Shown: one piece after another, positions 9,083-18,339 of the stretch
How the letters are laid out: the number at the start of each line of letters is the position of its first letter
Numbering within the stretch: the stretch's first letter is position 1
NCBI RefSeq assembly: GCF_900102815.1
Contig: NZ_FNGF01000003.1
Location: forward strand, 248,001 to 312,000
Reading direction: 5' to 3'
Length of the DNA: 64,000 bases
Source: Glycomyces sambucus
GTDB taxonomy: Bacteria; Actinomycetota; Actinomycetes; Mycobacteriales; Micromonosporaceae
Program-made: the position numbers and the translations under genes
Notes under the pieces: model-generated
What the model was told of the DNA's origin: nothing
The model's input: only the letters and a program-made list of their open reading frames with translations
Database searches by the model: none

Positions 9083-9483
9083 TGGCCCAGGCCGGACCGG
9101 CCGAGCCGATGGGCCTCGGCCAGCTCGTGGGGACCGCGCTCGCGTACTTCGTCATGGGCGCGGTCGTGCTGGTCGTCATCGACCTGCTGTTCGTGTTCCC
9201 CAGCGGCCGGCCCTTCGGCGAGACCTCCGGGTGGATCGCCGCGCTGCCGACCGTGTGGGCGTTCAGCGAGCAGTTCCGGCGCTACCGCGGCGCGGCCCGC
9301 TGGGGCGTCATGCTCGTCGGGTTCCTGCTGGGCCTGGGCGCCGGGCTCGCCGTCGGCGTGCTGCTGCCGCCGACGTGGGCGCCGATGCTCACCGGCGGGC
9401 TCGCCGGACTCACCGCCGCACTCGTCTACGCGCCCCTGTGGTACGCAGGGGCCCGCACCTTCGGAGAGGAGCGGGTCGCATGA
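9082..9483 (+). CDS. Small integral membrane protein downstream of mqnE
   Basis: A 133-aa protein (GTG start overlapping the mqnE stop in TAGTG; an ATG nine codons later is the alternative). At least three hydrophobic segments are visible: about residues 15-37 (ALAYFVMGAVVLVVIDLLFVF), 75-100 (a Gly/Leu-rich stretch), and 105-125. No family recognised with confidence. Coupling to mqnE and to the DUF4229-like gene suggests a membrane function linked to quinone metabolism, but that rests only on position. Confidence 0.65.
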   Translation: MAQAGPAEPMGLGQLVGTALAYFVMGAVVLVVIDLLFVFPSGRPFGETSGWIAALPTVWAFSEQFRRYRGAARWGVMLVGFLLGLGAGLAVGVLLPPTWAPMLTGGLAGLTAALVYAPLWYAGARTFGEERVA

Positions 9484-9728
9484 ACCCGGTCTGGAAGTTC
9501 TACCTCGCCCGCCTCGCGCTCGTCGCCGTCGTCGCGGTGCCCCTCATGTTCTTCATCAACGCGCTGCTCGCGCTCGCCGCGGGCATCCTCGTGTCGATGG
9601 TCCTGGGGTACGTGCTGCTCAAGCGGCAGCGCGAGGAGATGATCGAGCACATCGACGCCACGGTCAAGCGCCGCCGGGACGAGAAGCAGCGGCTGCGCGC
9701 CGAGCTCGCCGGGGACGACGCCGCCTAG
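9480..9728 (+). CDS. DUF4229-like small membrane protein
   Basis: An 82-aa protein: two hydrophobic segments (about residues 9-27 and 30-48) followed by a charged helix with QREEMIEHIDATVKRRRDEKQ. The layout matches DUF4229 proteins that are often found beside menaquinone genes in actinobacteria; this is from memory of the family, not a search. The ATG overlaps the previous stop (ATGA), so translation is probably coupled. Confidence 0.7.
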   Translation: MNPVWKFYLARLALVAVVAVPLMFFINALLALAAGILVSMVLGYVLLKRQREEMIEHIDATVKRRRDEKQRLRAELAGDDAA

Positions 9729-9745
9729 GACGCCGCGAAGGGCGC

Positions 9746-10507
9746 CTAGGCGTCCTTCATCAGCTCCGAGCAGATCTGGAGCGTCTCGGCCGCACCCGCC
9801 TCGAGGGCCTTGCCGTAGTGCTTGAGCCAGGACCGGACGCCGTCCGGCGTGCCGGTCGACCAGGCGCGCTGCGCGCCCACGTACTCCGGCTGGCGTTCGA
9901 GGTGCCCGGCGTCGACGGTGATGAGGAGCTTCGGGTCGAGTCCCTTGCTGGCCAGCGCGAGCCGCGCGGCGGCGCGGGCGACCACGTTGTTGGCGACCGG
10001 GAACGGGCGCACCGACAGGAGTTCGCCGTGGACGACGGCGGCGGCCATCGCGGCGGGGATCTCCTTGGTGGGGTTGGTGATGAGCGCGCACAGGGCGTTG
10101 ATGCGGGCGGAGCCGTTGCCGTCGACCTCGATGCGGCCGGGCTCGAACTCGACGCCGGCGTCGGGGAGGTCGCGGGTGGCGAGCAGGTGGAGCTTCGCGA
10201 GGACGTACCGGGGCGAGACGGGCCACACGTCGGCGAGGGACGGCAGGGCCTCGGTGACGGCGAGCACGCCGGAGACCACCGGGTCGTCGAAGTCGCCGGC
10301 GCGCAGGCGCTCGACGTCGCAGTCGTAGCCGTCCAGGGCGAGGGTCGCGGAGGCGCTGTGCAGGGACACCTCGGTCTCGACGAGCGATTCGCCGGCCTCG
10401 CCGCCGCGCAGCGCCTCGTGCCAGAGCATGCGGTCGACGTTGGCTCTGGCGTTCTCAAGGGCGTCGGCGACCTCGGAGAGTTCGAGGAGAGGCGCGAGAG
10501 GATCCAC
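9746..10507 (-). CDS. Fic-like protein with degenerate active-site motif
   Basis: A 253-aa, mainly helical protein. The region RPFPVANNVVARAA (residues 167-180) aligns with the Fic signature HPFxxGNGRxxR, but the catalytic His is Arg and the Gly-Asn-Gly-Arg loop is Ala-Asn-Asn-Val. In Streptomyces-like genomes a similar protein, often mislabelled oxidoreductase, lies next to acetyl-CoA synthetase, as here. It is therefore unlikely to be an active AMP-transferase of the usual kind. The GTG at 10507 was chosen because AAGG lies just upstream; an upstream GTG would add about 10 residues. Confidence 0.75.
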   Translation of the reverse strand: MDPLAPLLELSEVADALENARANVDRMLWHEALRGGEAGESLVETEVSLHSASATLALDGYDCDVERLRAGDFDDPVVSGVLAVTEALPSLADVWPVSPRYVLAKLHLLATRDLPDAGVEFEPGRIEVDGNGSARINALCALITNPTKEIPAAMAAAVVHGELLSVRPFPVANNVVARAAARLALASKGLDPKLLITVDAGHLERQPEYVGAQRAWSTGTPDGVRSWLKHYGKALEAGAAETLQICSELMKDA

Positions 10508-10836
10508 GGGCGGAACCTTACCTTTAGTGCGGAGCACGCAAACGGCGCACCGGGCGGGCTAGAGGGCAGTCACAGCATCGTAAACCAGGACGCAGGTTTG
10601 CACCGGTCCGACGATACCTCTCGAATCGGTCGGCGAGGGTCCCCGAGACGAACGAATCCGACCGCTCGGCGGCCGCCGGTCGGCCGCTCGCGGGCCGTTC
10701 GGCGCGGCGGGGTCCCAGATGCCGGTGCCCGCCTCAGGGGCACGTTCCGTGTCGGCCGGTTCGCGGTAGTGTTACCGGACATAGACCCGCCTCACAGCAG
10801 CGCATCGGCGCGTAGATCTGTAAGGAGCCAATACCC
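10508..10836. other. Intergenic region upstream of acs
   Basis: Divergent promoter region between the Fic-like gene and acs. A GTGCCC/GGGCAC hairpin lies near 10725-10743 and a CCGG-N-CCGG pair near 10758-10780. The acs ribosome-binding site TAAGGAG (10820-10826) is clear. No gene is seen. Confidence 0.4.
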
Positions 10837-12795
10837 GTGGCAGAAACCCCGCAAGAGACGCTTGCCAACCTCCTGTCGGAGGACCGGACCTTTCCGCCGT
10901 CCCCCGAGTTCTCGAAGACGGCGAACGTCACCGCGGCCGCTTACGACGAGGCCGCCGCCGACCGCCTCGCGTTCTGGGAGACCCAGGCCCGCCGGCTCGA
11001 CTGGTCGAAGGACTGGGACCGGGTCCTGGACTGGGACAACCCGCCGTTCGCGAAGTGGTTCACCGGCGGCGAGCTGAACGTCGCCGCGAACTGCCTCGAC
11101 CGCCACGTCGAGAACGGCCTGGGCGACCGGGTCGCGATCCACTTCGAGGGCGAGCCCGGCGACACCCGCGCCGTCACGTACGCCGAACTCCTCGACGAGG
11201 TCAAGCGGGCCGCGAACGCGCTCACCGGTCTCGGTGTGGGGGCGGGCGACCGGGTCGTCATCTACATGCCGATGATCCCCGAGGCGGCGGTCGCGATGCT
11301 CGCGTGCGCGCGCATCGGCGCCCCGCACTCGGTGGTGTTCGGCGGGTTCAGCGCCAACGCGCTGTCGAGCCGCATCACGGACGCGGGCGCGAAGCTCGTG
11401 ATCTGCGCCGACGGCGGGTTCCGCCGCGGCAAGCCGCTGGCGCTCAAGCCGACCGTGGACGAGGCGCTCGAATCGTGCCCCTCGGTGGAGAAGGTCCTCG
11501 TCGTCACCCGCACCGGGCAGGAGGTGGCCTGGAGCGACCGCGACGTGAAGTGGGAGGACGCGGTCGGCGGGGCCTCCCCCGAGCACACCGCGCAGCCGTT
11601 CGACGCCGAGCACCCCCTGTTCATCCTGTACACCTCGGGGACCACCGGGAAGCCGAAGGGCATCCTGCACACCTCCGGCGGGTACCTGACGCAGGCGTCG
11701 TACACCCACCACGCGGTGTTCGACCTCAAGCCGGAGACCGACGTGTACTGGTGCACCGCCGACATCGGCTGGGTCACCGGGCACTCGTACATCGTCTACG
11801 GCCCCATGTCGAACGGCGCCACGCAGGTCATGTACGAGGGCACCCCGGACACGCCGCACACCGGCCGGTTCTGGGAGATCGTGCAGAAGTACGGGGTGAC
11901 GATCCTGTACACCGCGCCGACGGCGATCCGCACGTTCATGAAGTGGGGCGACGACGTCCCGGCGGGCTTCGACCTGTCGAGCCTGCGGGTCCTCGGGTCG
12001 GTCGGCGAGCCGATCAACCCCGAGGCGTGGGTCTGGTACCGCGAGCACATCGGCGGCGGGGCGACCCCGGTCGTCGACACGTGGTGGCAGACCGAGACCG
12101 GCGCGATCATGGTCTCGCCGCTGCCGGGCGTGACGGCGACGAAGCCGGGCTCGGCCCAGCGCCCGCTCCCGGGCATCAGCGTCGACGTCGTCGACGACCA
12201 GGGCGAGTCGGTGCCCGACGGCGGCGGCGGGTTCCTGGTGATCCGCGAGCCGTGGCCGTCGATGCTCCGCACCATCTGGGGCGACGACCAGCGGTTCCTC
12301 GACACGTACTGGGCGCACTTCGACGGCATGTACTTCGCCGGCGACGGTGCGAAGAAGGACGACGACGGCGACCTGTGGCTCCTGGGCCGCGTCGACGACA
12401 TCATGCTCGTGTCGGGCCACAACATCTCGACCACCGAGGTCGAGTCGGCGCTCGTCAGCCACGCCACGGTCGCCGAGGCGGCCGTCGTCGGGGCCTCGGA
12501 CCCGGTGACGGGCCAGGGCATCGTGGCGTTCGTGATCCTGCGCGGGCAGGCCGAGTCGAGCCCCGAGCACCTCGCGGAACTGCGCCAGCACGTGTCGAAG
12601 ACGTTGGGGCCCATCGCGAAGCCGCGCCAGGTCATCGTCGTGGCCGAGCTGCCGAAGACCCGCTCGGGCAAGATCATGCGCAGGCTCCTGCGCGACATCG
12701 CCGAGGACCGCGAGATCGGCGACGTGACCACGCTCGCCGACAACACCGTCATGAGCCGCATCAAGACCGGCCTGCGGGCGGGCAAAGAGGACTAA
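10837..12795 (+). CDS. acs: Acetyl-CoA synthetase
   Basis: AMP-forming ligase that activates acetate to acetyl-CoA through acetyl-AMP, in the cytoplasm. The 652-aa protein has the A3 phosphate-binding loop [11 protein letters not shown], the TWWQTETG motif, and the C-terminal GKIMRR in which the Lys ([13 protein letters not shown]) is the known acetylation site for control in this family. Length is standard. The GTG start has a strong AAGGAG 9 nt upstream. A 16-bp terminator hairpin follows. Confidence 0.97.
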   Translation: MAETPQETLANLLSEDRTFPPSPEFSKTANVTAAAYDEAAADRLAFWETQARRLDWSKDWDRVLDWDNPPFAKWFTGGELNVAANCLDRHVENGLGDRVAIHFEGEPGDTRAVTYAELLDEVKRAANALTGLGVGAGDRVVIYMPMIPEAAVAMLACARIGAPHSVVFGGFSANALSSRITDAGAKLVICADGGFRRGKPLALKPTVDEALESCPSVEKVLVVTRTGQEVAWSDRDVKWEDAVGGASPEHTAQPFDAEHPLFILYTSGTTGKPKGILHTSGGYLTQASYTHHAVFDLKPETDVYWCTADIGWVTGHSYIVYGPMSNGATQVMYEGTPDTPHTGRFWEIVQKYGVTILYTAPTAIRTFMKWGDDVPAGFDLSSLRVLGSVGEPINPEAWVWYREHIGGGATPVVDTWWQTETGAIMVSPLPGVTATKPGSAQRPLPGISVDVVDDQGESVPDGGGGFLVIREPWPSMLRTIWGDDQRFLDTYWAHFDGMYFAGDGAKKDDDGDLWLLGRVDDIMLVSGHNISTTEVESALVSHATVAEAAVVGASDPVTGQGIVAFVILRGQAESSPEHLAELRQHVSKTLGPIAKPRQVIVVAELPKTRSGKIMRRLLRDIAEDREIGDVTTLADNTVMSRIKTGLRAGKED

Positions 12796-12812
12796 GGCGT
12801 GCACGACTCGTG

Positions 12813-12849
12813 ACGAGGTCGGGTCCGCATCGCGCGGGCCCGACCTCGT
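12813..12849 (+). terminator. Hairpin terminator after acs
   Basis: A 16-bp stem (ACGAGGTCGGGTCCGC pairing with GCGGGCCCGACCTCGT, one G-T pair) with a 5-nt loop, without a strong T-run. It ends 12 nt before the next start codon, so the next gene may be initiated separately or read through. Confidence 0.75.
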
Positions 12850-12860
12850 ACGCTGTGCGC

Positions 12861-13781
12861 GTGAACCGCAAGACCTTCGCCGACGGCGCCGCCCTCAAGC
12901 AGGGCCCCTGGACCCACCGGCACGTCGACGCCAACGGCTCGCGCTTCCACGTGGCCGAGTCCGGAGAAGGCCCCCTGATCCTGCTCCTGCACGGCTTCCC
13001 GGAGTTCTGGTGGGCGTGGCGGCACCAGATCCCCGCGCTCGCCGGCGCGGGCTTCCGCGTGGTCGCCGCCGACCTGCGCGGCTACGGCGCCTCCGACAAG
13101 CCCCCGAACGGGTACGACGCGTACACGATGGCCGCCGACGTGGTCGGGCTCGTGCGGGCCCTGGGCGAGCGGGAGGCCGTGGTCGTCGGGCACGACCTCG
13201 GCGGCATCCTCGCGTTCGCGGCGGCCGCGTTCCACCCCAGGCAGTTCAAGTCCCTCGTGGTCCTCGGGGCCGCGCACCCGCTGCGCCAGCGCGCGGCGCT
13301 CGCGGTCGACCCGAAGGGGCAGCTGTCGGCGTCGCGGCACCTGTTCGCGTTCCAGATGCCCCGCTACGAGCACAAGCTGACCGCTTGGGACGCAAGGAAG
13401 GTCGCCGACCTCATGTACTCGTGGTCGGGGCCGGGCTGGCGGGGGTCGCGGGACTTCCAGGAGTACGTGCGGGCGTGCCGCGACGTCATCCAGATCCCGC
13501 AGGCGGCGTTCTGCGCCCTCGAGGCGTTCCGGTGGCCGTTCCGCACCTCGGTGGGGCTGGCGGGGCGGCGGTTCGTGAAGCTGCTCCAGCGGCCCACGCC
13601 GGTGCCGGTGCTCCAGCTGCACGGCGCGCTCGACTCGTGCGTGCTGCCGCGGACCGCGCAGGGCTCGGGCCGCTACGTGCAGGGGCGCTACGAGTGGAAG
13701 CTCCTCGACGGGGTCGGGCACTTCCCGCAGCAGGAAGCGCCGGAGGTCGTGACGAAGGAGATCATCCGGTGGGCGTCGTGA
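12861..13781 (+). CDS. Alpha/beta hydrolase, epoxide hydrolase-like
   Basis: A 306-aa protein of the epoxide hydrolase branch of alpha/beta hydrolases. The oxyanion motif HGFPEFW is at 44-50, the nucleophile is Asp112 in GHDLGG (epoxide and dehalogenase type rather than Ser), with acid Asp258 and base His287 in GVGHFPQQE. The substrate cannot be read from sequence. The start is GTG at 12861; no clear ribosome-binding site is visible. Confidence 0.88.
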   Translation: MNRKTFADGAALKQGPWTHRHVDANGSRFHVAESGEGPLILLLHGFPEFWWAWRHQIPALAGAGFRVVAADLRGYGASDKPPNGYDAYTMAADVVGLVRALGEREAVVVGHDLGGILAFAAAAFHPRQFKSLVVLGAAHPLRQRAALAVDPKGQLSASRHLFAFQMPRYEHKLTAWDARKVADLMYSWSGPGWRGSRDFQEYVRACRDVIQIPQAAFCALEAFRWPFRTSVGLAGRRFVKLLQRPTPVPVLQLHGALDSCVLPRTAQGSGRYVQGRYEWKLLDGVGHFPQQEAPEVVTKEIIRWAS

Positions 13782-13907
13782 ACCCGGGCGGGCGGCGGCC
13801 CCCGGTCGCCGCGACCCCCGGTCACAATACGGTCAACAATTAGCCGCTCGGCTAGTCCCTGGGGCAGGATTGGGCGGCAAGCTGCTGTCGAATCCGAAGG
13901 CGGGTCC

Positions 13908-15050
13908 ATGTCCCATGCCGCGTTCGCGCTCACCGGCGCGACCATCGTCCCCATCACGTCGGCGCCGATCGAGCGGGGCGTCGTCATCGTCGAGGACGGC
14001 CGCATCAGCGCCGTCGGCGGCCCCGACCTGGCCGTGCCCGAGGGTGTCGAGCGGATCGACGCGACCGGCAGGTGGATCGTCCCGGGCCTCATCGACGCGC
14101 ACACCCACCTCGGCGTCCACGAGACCGGCGAGGGCTGGGCCGGCGACGACACCAACGAGATGACCGACCCGAACACCGCGCACGTGCGGGCCCTGGACGG
14201 CATCAACCCGGTCGAGCCCGGCTTCGCCGACGCGCTCAGGGGCGGCGTGCTCACCGCGTGCGTCAACCCCGGTTCGGGCAACGTCATCGGCGGCGAGTGC
14301 GTCGTCGTCAAGACCGCCGGGAGCAACCGGGTGGACGACCTCGTGGTCCGCTCCCCCGCCGGCATCAAGTCGGCGCTGGGCGAGAACCCCAAGCGCGTGT
14401 ACGGCGACAAGGGCCAGACCCCCAAGACCCGCATGGGGACCGCGGGCGTGCTCCGGTCGGCGTTCGTCGCCGCCCAGAGGCACCGCGACGCCGAGAACCC
14501 CGACCGGGACCTGCGACTGGAGAACCTCGTCAAGGTCCTGGACCGCGAGATCCCGTGGCGCCAGCACTGCCACCGCGCCGATGACATCGCCACGGCCGTG
14601 CGCGTCGCCGACGAGTTCGGGTACCGGCTGGTCCTCGACCACGGCACCGAGGCGCACCTGCTCGCGGACGTGCTGGCGGAGAAGGAGATCCCGGTCCTGT
14701 TCGGGCCGCTGCTCACCGCCCGCGCGAAGGTCGAGACCGCGAACCGGTTCCCCGAGAACGCGGTGCGGATGGCCGCCGCCGGGGTCAAGCTCGTCATCAT
14801 GACCGACCACCCCGTGGTCCCGATCCAGTACCTGATCGTGCAGGTCATGGAGTGCGTCAAGGCGGGCCTGGACCGTGAGACCGCGCTGCGCGCCGTCACG
14901 ATCCACCCCGCCGAGGTCCTCGGTGTGGCCGACCGGCTCGGCTCGCTCGAAGCGGGCAAGGACGCCGACTTTTGCGTGTGGTCCGGCGACCCGCTCGACT
15001 ACTACTCCACTGTGGAACGTGCGTACATCGACGGCGTGCGGGTGGGCTAG
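13908..15050 (+). CDS. Metal-dependent amidohydrolase
   Basis: A 380-aa cytoplasmic hydrolase of the amidohydrolase superfamily, imidazolonepropionase-like group. Metal ligands visible: HTH at H65/H67, HCH in the middle (REIPWRQHCHRA), DHGTEAH, and the TDHP aspartate. The C-terminal beta-domain segment SLEAGKDADFCVWSGDPL is typical. The substrate is unknown. ATG at 13908 has AGGCGGG upstream (about 13898). Confidence 0.88.
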   Translation: MSHAAFALTGATIVPITSAPIERGVVIVEDGRISAVGGPDLAVPEGVERIDATGRWIVPGLIDAHTHLGVHETGEGWAGDDTNEMTDPNTAHVRALDGINPVEPGFADALRGGVLTACVNPGSGNVIGGECVVVKTAGSNRVDDLVVRSPAGIKSALGENPKRVYGDKGQTPKTRMGTAGVLRSAFVAAQRHRDAENPDRDLRLENLVKVLDREIPWRQHCHRADDIATAVRVADEFGYRLVLDHGTEAHLLADVLAEKEIPVLFGPLLTARAKVETANRFPENAVRMAAAGVKLVIMTDHPVVPIQYLIVQVMECVKAGLDRETALRAVTIHPAEVLGVADRLGSLEAGKDADFCVWSGDPLDYYSTVERAYIDGVRVG

Positions 15051-15114
15051 GGACCGGTGCGGGAGCCCGGGGCGGCGGTGCGGCGGAGGCTCGCACGCCG
15101 CCCCGGACGGTGCG

Positions 15115-15142
15115 GGGCCGGAGCGCATCCGCGCTCCGGCCC
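15115..15142 (+). terminator. Terminator hairpin between convergent genes
   Basis: A 12-bp perfect stem (GGGCCGGAGCGC) with the 4-nt loop ATCC, between the convergent amidohydrolase and the small gene at 15157; it may serve both. Confidence 0.8.
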
Positions 15143-15156
15143 TCGGTCTTGCGTGC

Positions 15157-15372
15157 TCAGGCGGCCCGGCGGACGTCGGCCCGCGCGGGCAGGACGGCCG
15201 CTTCGCCCCGCACCCGCAGTTCGCGGGCGAGGAAGCCGTGGCGGGCGGCGGTGAAGCCCCCGACGATGCGGTCCATGAGCGACGGCCGGTCGGGGACGAC
15301 CGGGGCGTCGGGCAGGGCGGAGCCGGCCTCGGACTTGATGAGCTGGACGGCGAGGAACGCGTACGGGTCCAT
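15157..15372 (-). CDS. Small hypothetical protein
   Basis: A 71-aa protein starting MDPYAFLAVQLIKSEA; GGAAGG lies about 7 nt before the ATG at 15372. It has a mixed-charge, helical look and ends RADVRRAA. I recognise no family. The good ribosome-binding site and start support it as real. Confidence 0.55.
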   Translation of the reverse strand: MDPYAFLAVQLIKSEAGSALPDAPVVPDRPSLMDRIVGGFTAARHGFLARELRVRGEAAVLPARADVRRAA

Positions 15373-15599
15373 GGTGATTCCTTCCGGGCGGTGATGCGAG
15401 ATGCGTGCCGCGCCGGTGCGGCGTGAGGGCCCGACCGGACTTCCGGTCCCCCGGGGCCTCGCGGTCAACTCTGACCGGCCGTTGTCACCGGCTCATTACG
15501 TGCCGGCGAACCCTCGGGCAAGTCCCGTGAACACCAGGGTGCCGATCGAGTCCCGGCTCACACCAGGGGCACCCGGGGCCCGGGTTCGTGCGTGCCGGG

Positions 15600-16466
15600 T
15601 CACGCGTAGCGGCGCGCCGCGGCGCGGATCGCGTCGACGAACGCCGCCGTCGCGGGCGGGTCCGGCGGCTCCCCGTAGGTGACGAGGTGGATCCGGCGGC
15701 GGAAGCGCTCGAGTTCGGTGACCGCGACGTCGTCGCGGCGGTGGGTCCGCAGCGCCAGGCCCGGGTTGACCGTGACGCCCAGGCCCGCGGCGACCAGCGC
15801 CTGCTGGACGATGATCTCGTCGCTGGTGAAGGCGATCCCGGGTGTGAACCCCTCGTTCCGGCACGCGTCCAGGAGGTCCTGGCGGCAGCGGTGGCAGCCC
15901 GCGATCCACGCCGAGTCGCGGTGGTCGAGGAGGGTCCCGCCGGACTCGCGGCCCACCAGGTACATCGGGTCGTCGAAGAGGTGGACGGCGCGCACGTCCT
16001 CGGGGAGGTCGTCGGCGTAGCGGAACACGACGGCGAGGTCGATCTCGCCTTCGCGGAGCATCGTGAGCGCCACGAGCGGGTGGGCCTCGGCGAGCTCCAG
16101 GCGGATGCCGGGGTGGTCGCGGCGCATCGCCGCGGCGGCCTCGGGCACGAGCGTGCTCAGCGCCGACTCGAACCCGGCGAGGCGCACGCGCCCGGCCTTG
16201 AGGCCGACCATGGCCTCGAGTTCGGCTTCGGCGGCGTCCACGCGGCCGAGGATCTCGACGGCGCGGCGGGCGAGCATCTCGCCCTCGGGGGTGAGCCGGA
16301 TGCCGCGGCCGGCGCGCTGGACGAGCCGGGCGCCGGTCTCGGACTCCAGGCGGGCGAGGTGGTGGCTGACGGAGGGCTGGGCGTAGTGGAGGTGCTTGGC
16401 GGCCTTGGTGACCGAACCGTGCGCGGCGACCGCCGCGAGGACGCGGAGCCGCTGGATGTCGAGCAT
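15600..16466 (-). CDS. LysR-family transcriptional regulator
   Basis: A 288-aa protein: N-terminal winged helix-turn-helix (residues 2-60, LDIQRLRVLAAVAAHGSVTKAA then HYAQPSVSHHLARLE) and a substrate-binding domain from about 90. It is divergent from the cysteine-dioxygenase-like gene with 74 bp between starts, so it most likely controls that gene and itself. The ATG at 16466 begins the conserved LysR start; an in-frame extension to 16565 lacks homology. Confidence 0.92.
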   Translation of the reverse strand: MLDIQRLRVLAAVAAHGSVTKAAKHLHYAQPSVSHHLARLESETGARLVQRAGRGIRLTPEGEMLARRAVEILGRVDAAEAELEAMVGLKAGRVRLAGFESALSTLVPEAAAAMRRDHPGIRLELAEAHPLVALTMLREGEIDLAVVFRYADDLPEDVRAVHLFDDPMYLVGRESGGTLLDHRDSAWIAGCHRCRQDLLDACRNEGFTPGIAFTSDEIIVQQALVAAGLGVTVNPGLALRTHRRDDVAVTELERFRRRIHLVTYGEPPDPPATAAFVDAIRAAARRYA

Positions 16467-16540
16467 GCATCGATTGTATCTATAGGTTCCAGCGAGATCT
16501 GGCATTGGACTTATGGATCGATCGGGGGCAGGCTGAATCC
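16467..16540. promoter_or_regulatory. Divergent LysR/cysteine dioxygenase control region
   Basis: This AT-rich stretch in a GC-rich neighbourhood holds TATCTATAGGTTCCA and TGGCATTGGACTTATGG, which form an imperfect dyad as expected for LysR binding. Promoter hexamers cannot be called with confidence. Confidence 0.45.
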
Positions 16541-17059
16541 ATGGACACATTGACCGGCGCGGCACCCGCGCTCACCGACGTCGCCGCCGCAGTGCGCGCG
16601 TCACTGCGCACCTCCACCGACTGGACCGACGCGGCGCGGCTCGTCGCCGACGGGCTCCGCGGGCGCCTGCCCGGGCCCGAGATCCTCACGCCCGCGCAGC
16701 GGCTCGGGGACCCCGGCAAGGTCGCCGGGCACCTCTTGTACTCCGAGCCGGACGGGAGCTTCTCCATCACGGCCGTGGTCTGGCGGCCGGGGCAGGCCAC
16801 GCGCATCCACGACCACATCACCTGGTGCGTGGTCGGCGTCCTCCAGGGCGTCGAGCACGAGGAGCTGTACGACGCGGACCTGAACCGGGCCGGCGTCAGC
16901 GACAACCTCCCGGGCGAGGTCACGGGTTTCGCCCCTCCCGGCGACATCCACCGCATCATGAACACGGGCGCGGAGACGGCGATCTCGCTGCACGTCTACG
17001 GCACCGACCTGAGCCGGGTCGGCAGCAGCGCCCGGCGCTACTACGAGGAGCAGAGGTAA
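16541..17059 (+). CDS. Cysteine dioxygenase-family cupin protein
   Basis: A 172-aa cupin. Iron-ligand histidines are seen at H90 and H92 (RIHDHITW) and H137 (PGDIHRI), the pattern of thiol dioxygenases (cysteine or 3-mercaptopropionate dioxygenase), which oxidise thiols to sulfinates. Which thiol is used cannot be told. GGGGGCAGG precedes the ATG. Two short genes follow in the same direction: a VOC protein 4 nt later and an overlapping DHFR-like protein. Confidence 0.82.
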   Translation: MDTLTGAAPALTDVAAAVRASLRTSTDWTDAARLVADGLRGRLPGPEILTPAQRLGDPGKVAGHLLYSEPDGSFSITAVVWRPGQATRIHDHITWCVVGVLQGVEHEELYDADLNRAGVSDNLPGEVTGFAPPGDIHRIMNTGAETAISLHVYGTDLSRVGSSARRYYEEQR

Positions 17060-17063
17060 CGAC

Positions 17064-17501
17064 ATGGCGATCAAGCGTTTCGACCACACCGGGATCGTGG
17101 TGGAGGACCTTCCGGCCGCCATCGCGTTCTTCGTCGAGCTCGGGATGGAGTTCGAGGGGCAGGCGACCGTGGAGGGCGGGTGGGCCGACAAGCTCATCGG
17201 GCTCGAGGGCGTCCGCTCGGACATCGCGATGCTGAAGACCCCCGACGGCCACGGCCGGGTGGAGGTCTCGCGGATCCACACGCCGGCGGCCACCGGGTCG
17301 GCGCCGTGGGAGCCGGTGAACACGCCGGGCATCCCGCGCCTGACGTTCGTCGTCGACGACGTGGACGACTCGTTCGCGCGGCTGCGGCCGCACGGGGCGG
17401 TGCTCGTGGGCGAGGTGGCGCGCTACGAGGACATCTACAAGTACGCGTACGTGCGCGGGCCCGCCGGGGTCATCGTCGGACTGGTGGAGGAGCTGTCATG
17501 A
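17064..17501 (+). CDS. VOC (glyoxalase/bleomycin resistance) family protein
   Basis: A 145-aa protein with two beta-alpha-beta-beta-beta modules: first module RFDHTGIVVEDLPAAIAFFVELGM, second beginning GIPRLTFVVDDVDDSFARL. Metal ligand candidates are H9, E123-like residues and the C-terminal EDIYKYAYVRGPAG region. It may be an isomerase, dioxygenase or binding protein. It starts 4 nt after the dioxygenase stop and its stop overlaps the next ATG, so the three genes are likely one operon. Confidence 0.85.
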   Translation: MAIKRFDHTGIVVEDLPAAIAFFVELGMEFEGQATVEGGWADKLIGLEGVRSDIAMLKTPDGHGRVEVSRIHTPAATGSAPWEPVNTPGIPRLTFVVDDVDDSFARLRPHGAVLVGEVARYEDIYKYAYVRGPAGVIVGLVEELS

Positions 17502-18067
17502 CGCGCCGACTCGTCGTCCAGCAGTGGACCACCGCCGACGGCATCGTGGCCGAAGAGGACGGCGGCCTGGGCTTCGTCGCCGCCGCGCCCTTCGACGACG
17601 AGGCCAGCACCCCGTTCCAGGACCGCGTGATGGCCCTCATCGACTCGGTCGACACTCTGATCCTCGGAGCCACGACGTACGACCAGTCGAAGGACGGCTG
17701 GCCCTACGCCGAGGACCAAGGGGAGTACGGCCGGAAGCTCAACGCCCTCACCAAGTACGTCGCGTCCTCCACACTGGAGCACGCCCCGTGGGGCGACTTC
17801 CCGGAGGCGACCGTCACCCGCGATGCGGCCGCCACGGTGCGCGAGCTGAAGCAGCAGGAGGGCAAGGACCTGTGGCTGTGGGGAAGCCTGACCCTGATGC
17901 GCTCCCTCATGGAGGAGGACCTCGTCGACGAGGTGCGGATGCTCGTCGCCCCGGTCACGCGCGGCAAGGGCACGCGCCTCTTCCAGGACCGGCGGCAACT
18001 CCGCCTCCGCGAAGCCACCGGCTTCGACAACGGCGTGCTCCTTCTGCGCTACGACATCGAGCACTGA
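17498..18067 (+). CDS. Dihydrofolate reductase-like (RibD C-terminal domain) protein
   Basis: A 189-aa protein of the RibD_C/DHFR fold: VVQQWTTADGIVA at the N-terminus, DTLILGATTYDQ in the middle, and LWLWGSLTLMRSL, the nucleotide-binding segment. Such proteins are common in actinobacteria and mostly uncharacterised reductases. The ATG overlaps the upstream stop (ATGA). It is the last chromosomal gene before the integrated element. Confidence 0.88.
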   Translation: MTRRLVVQQWTTADGIVAEEDGGLGFVAAAPFDDEASTPFQDRVMALIDSVDTLILGATTYDQSKDGWPYAEDQGEYGRKLNALTKYVASSTLEHAPWGDFPEATVTRDAAATVRELKQQEGKDLWLWGSLTLMRSLMEEDLVDEVRMLVAPVTRGKGTRLFQDRRQLRLREATGFDNGVLLLRYDIEH

Positions 18068-18126
18068 GCCGCCGGGCGGGCCGCAAGGCGCGCCCGGTTC
18101 TTTGCGCCCGGCACGGCCTGGAATGG

Positions 18127-18166
18127 TGGTGGGCCCCCTCGGACTCGAACCGAGAACCTACGGATT
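18127..18166. repeat. attL: 40-bp copy of the tRNA-Lys 3' end
   Basis: This 40-bp sequence is identical to 32253-32292. Read on the minus strand it is the tRNA-Lys segment from the 3' strand of the anticodon stem through the T-arm to the CCA end. The sequences diverge right after (CCCC here, AAAA at attR, where the anticodon lies). It marks the left integration boundary. Confidence 0.95.
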
Positions 18167-18250
18167 CCCCGTCAACCAGCCATTGACAGCTAAACCCGCA
18201 GCTAGACCGACACCTGAGGTTCACTCGGGCAACCTTCGGTTGGCCCGGTT

Positions 18251-18269
18251 GCTGTATTTTGCTGCTGTA
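18251..18269 (+). promoter_or_regulatory. Left arm-type integrase site candidate
   Basis: Two direct copies of GCTGTA at 18251-18256 and 18264-18269, 13 bp apart. The same pair with the same 13-bp spacing occurs next to attR (32179-32198). Paired direct repeats flanking the core are expected for arm-type sites of tyrosine integrases. Confidence 0.55.
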
Positions 18270-18339
18270 GTTCGTGTTGTGCGGCTTGGACGAGGACGGG
18301 CCCCCGCTTGATGCGAGGGCCCTGTTACGGCACCTGTGG

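Noticed and set aside
11055..12860. Upstream extension of the epoxide-hydrolase frame through acs
   Set aside because: It is the shifted frame of acs; the hydrolase homology begins only after 12861.
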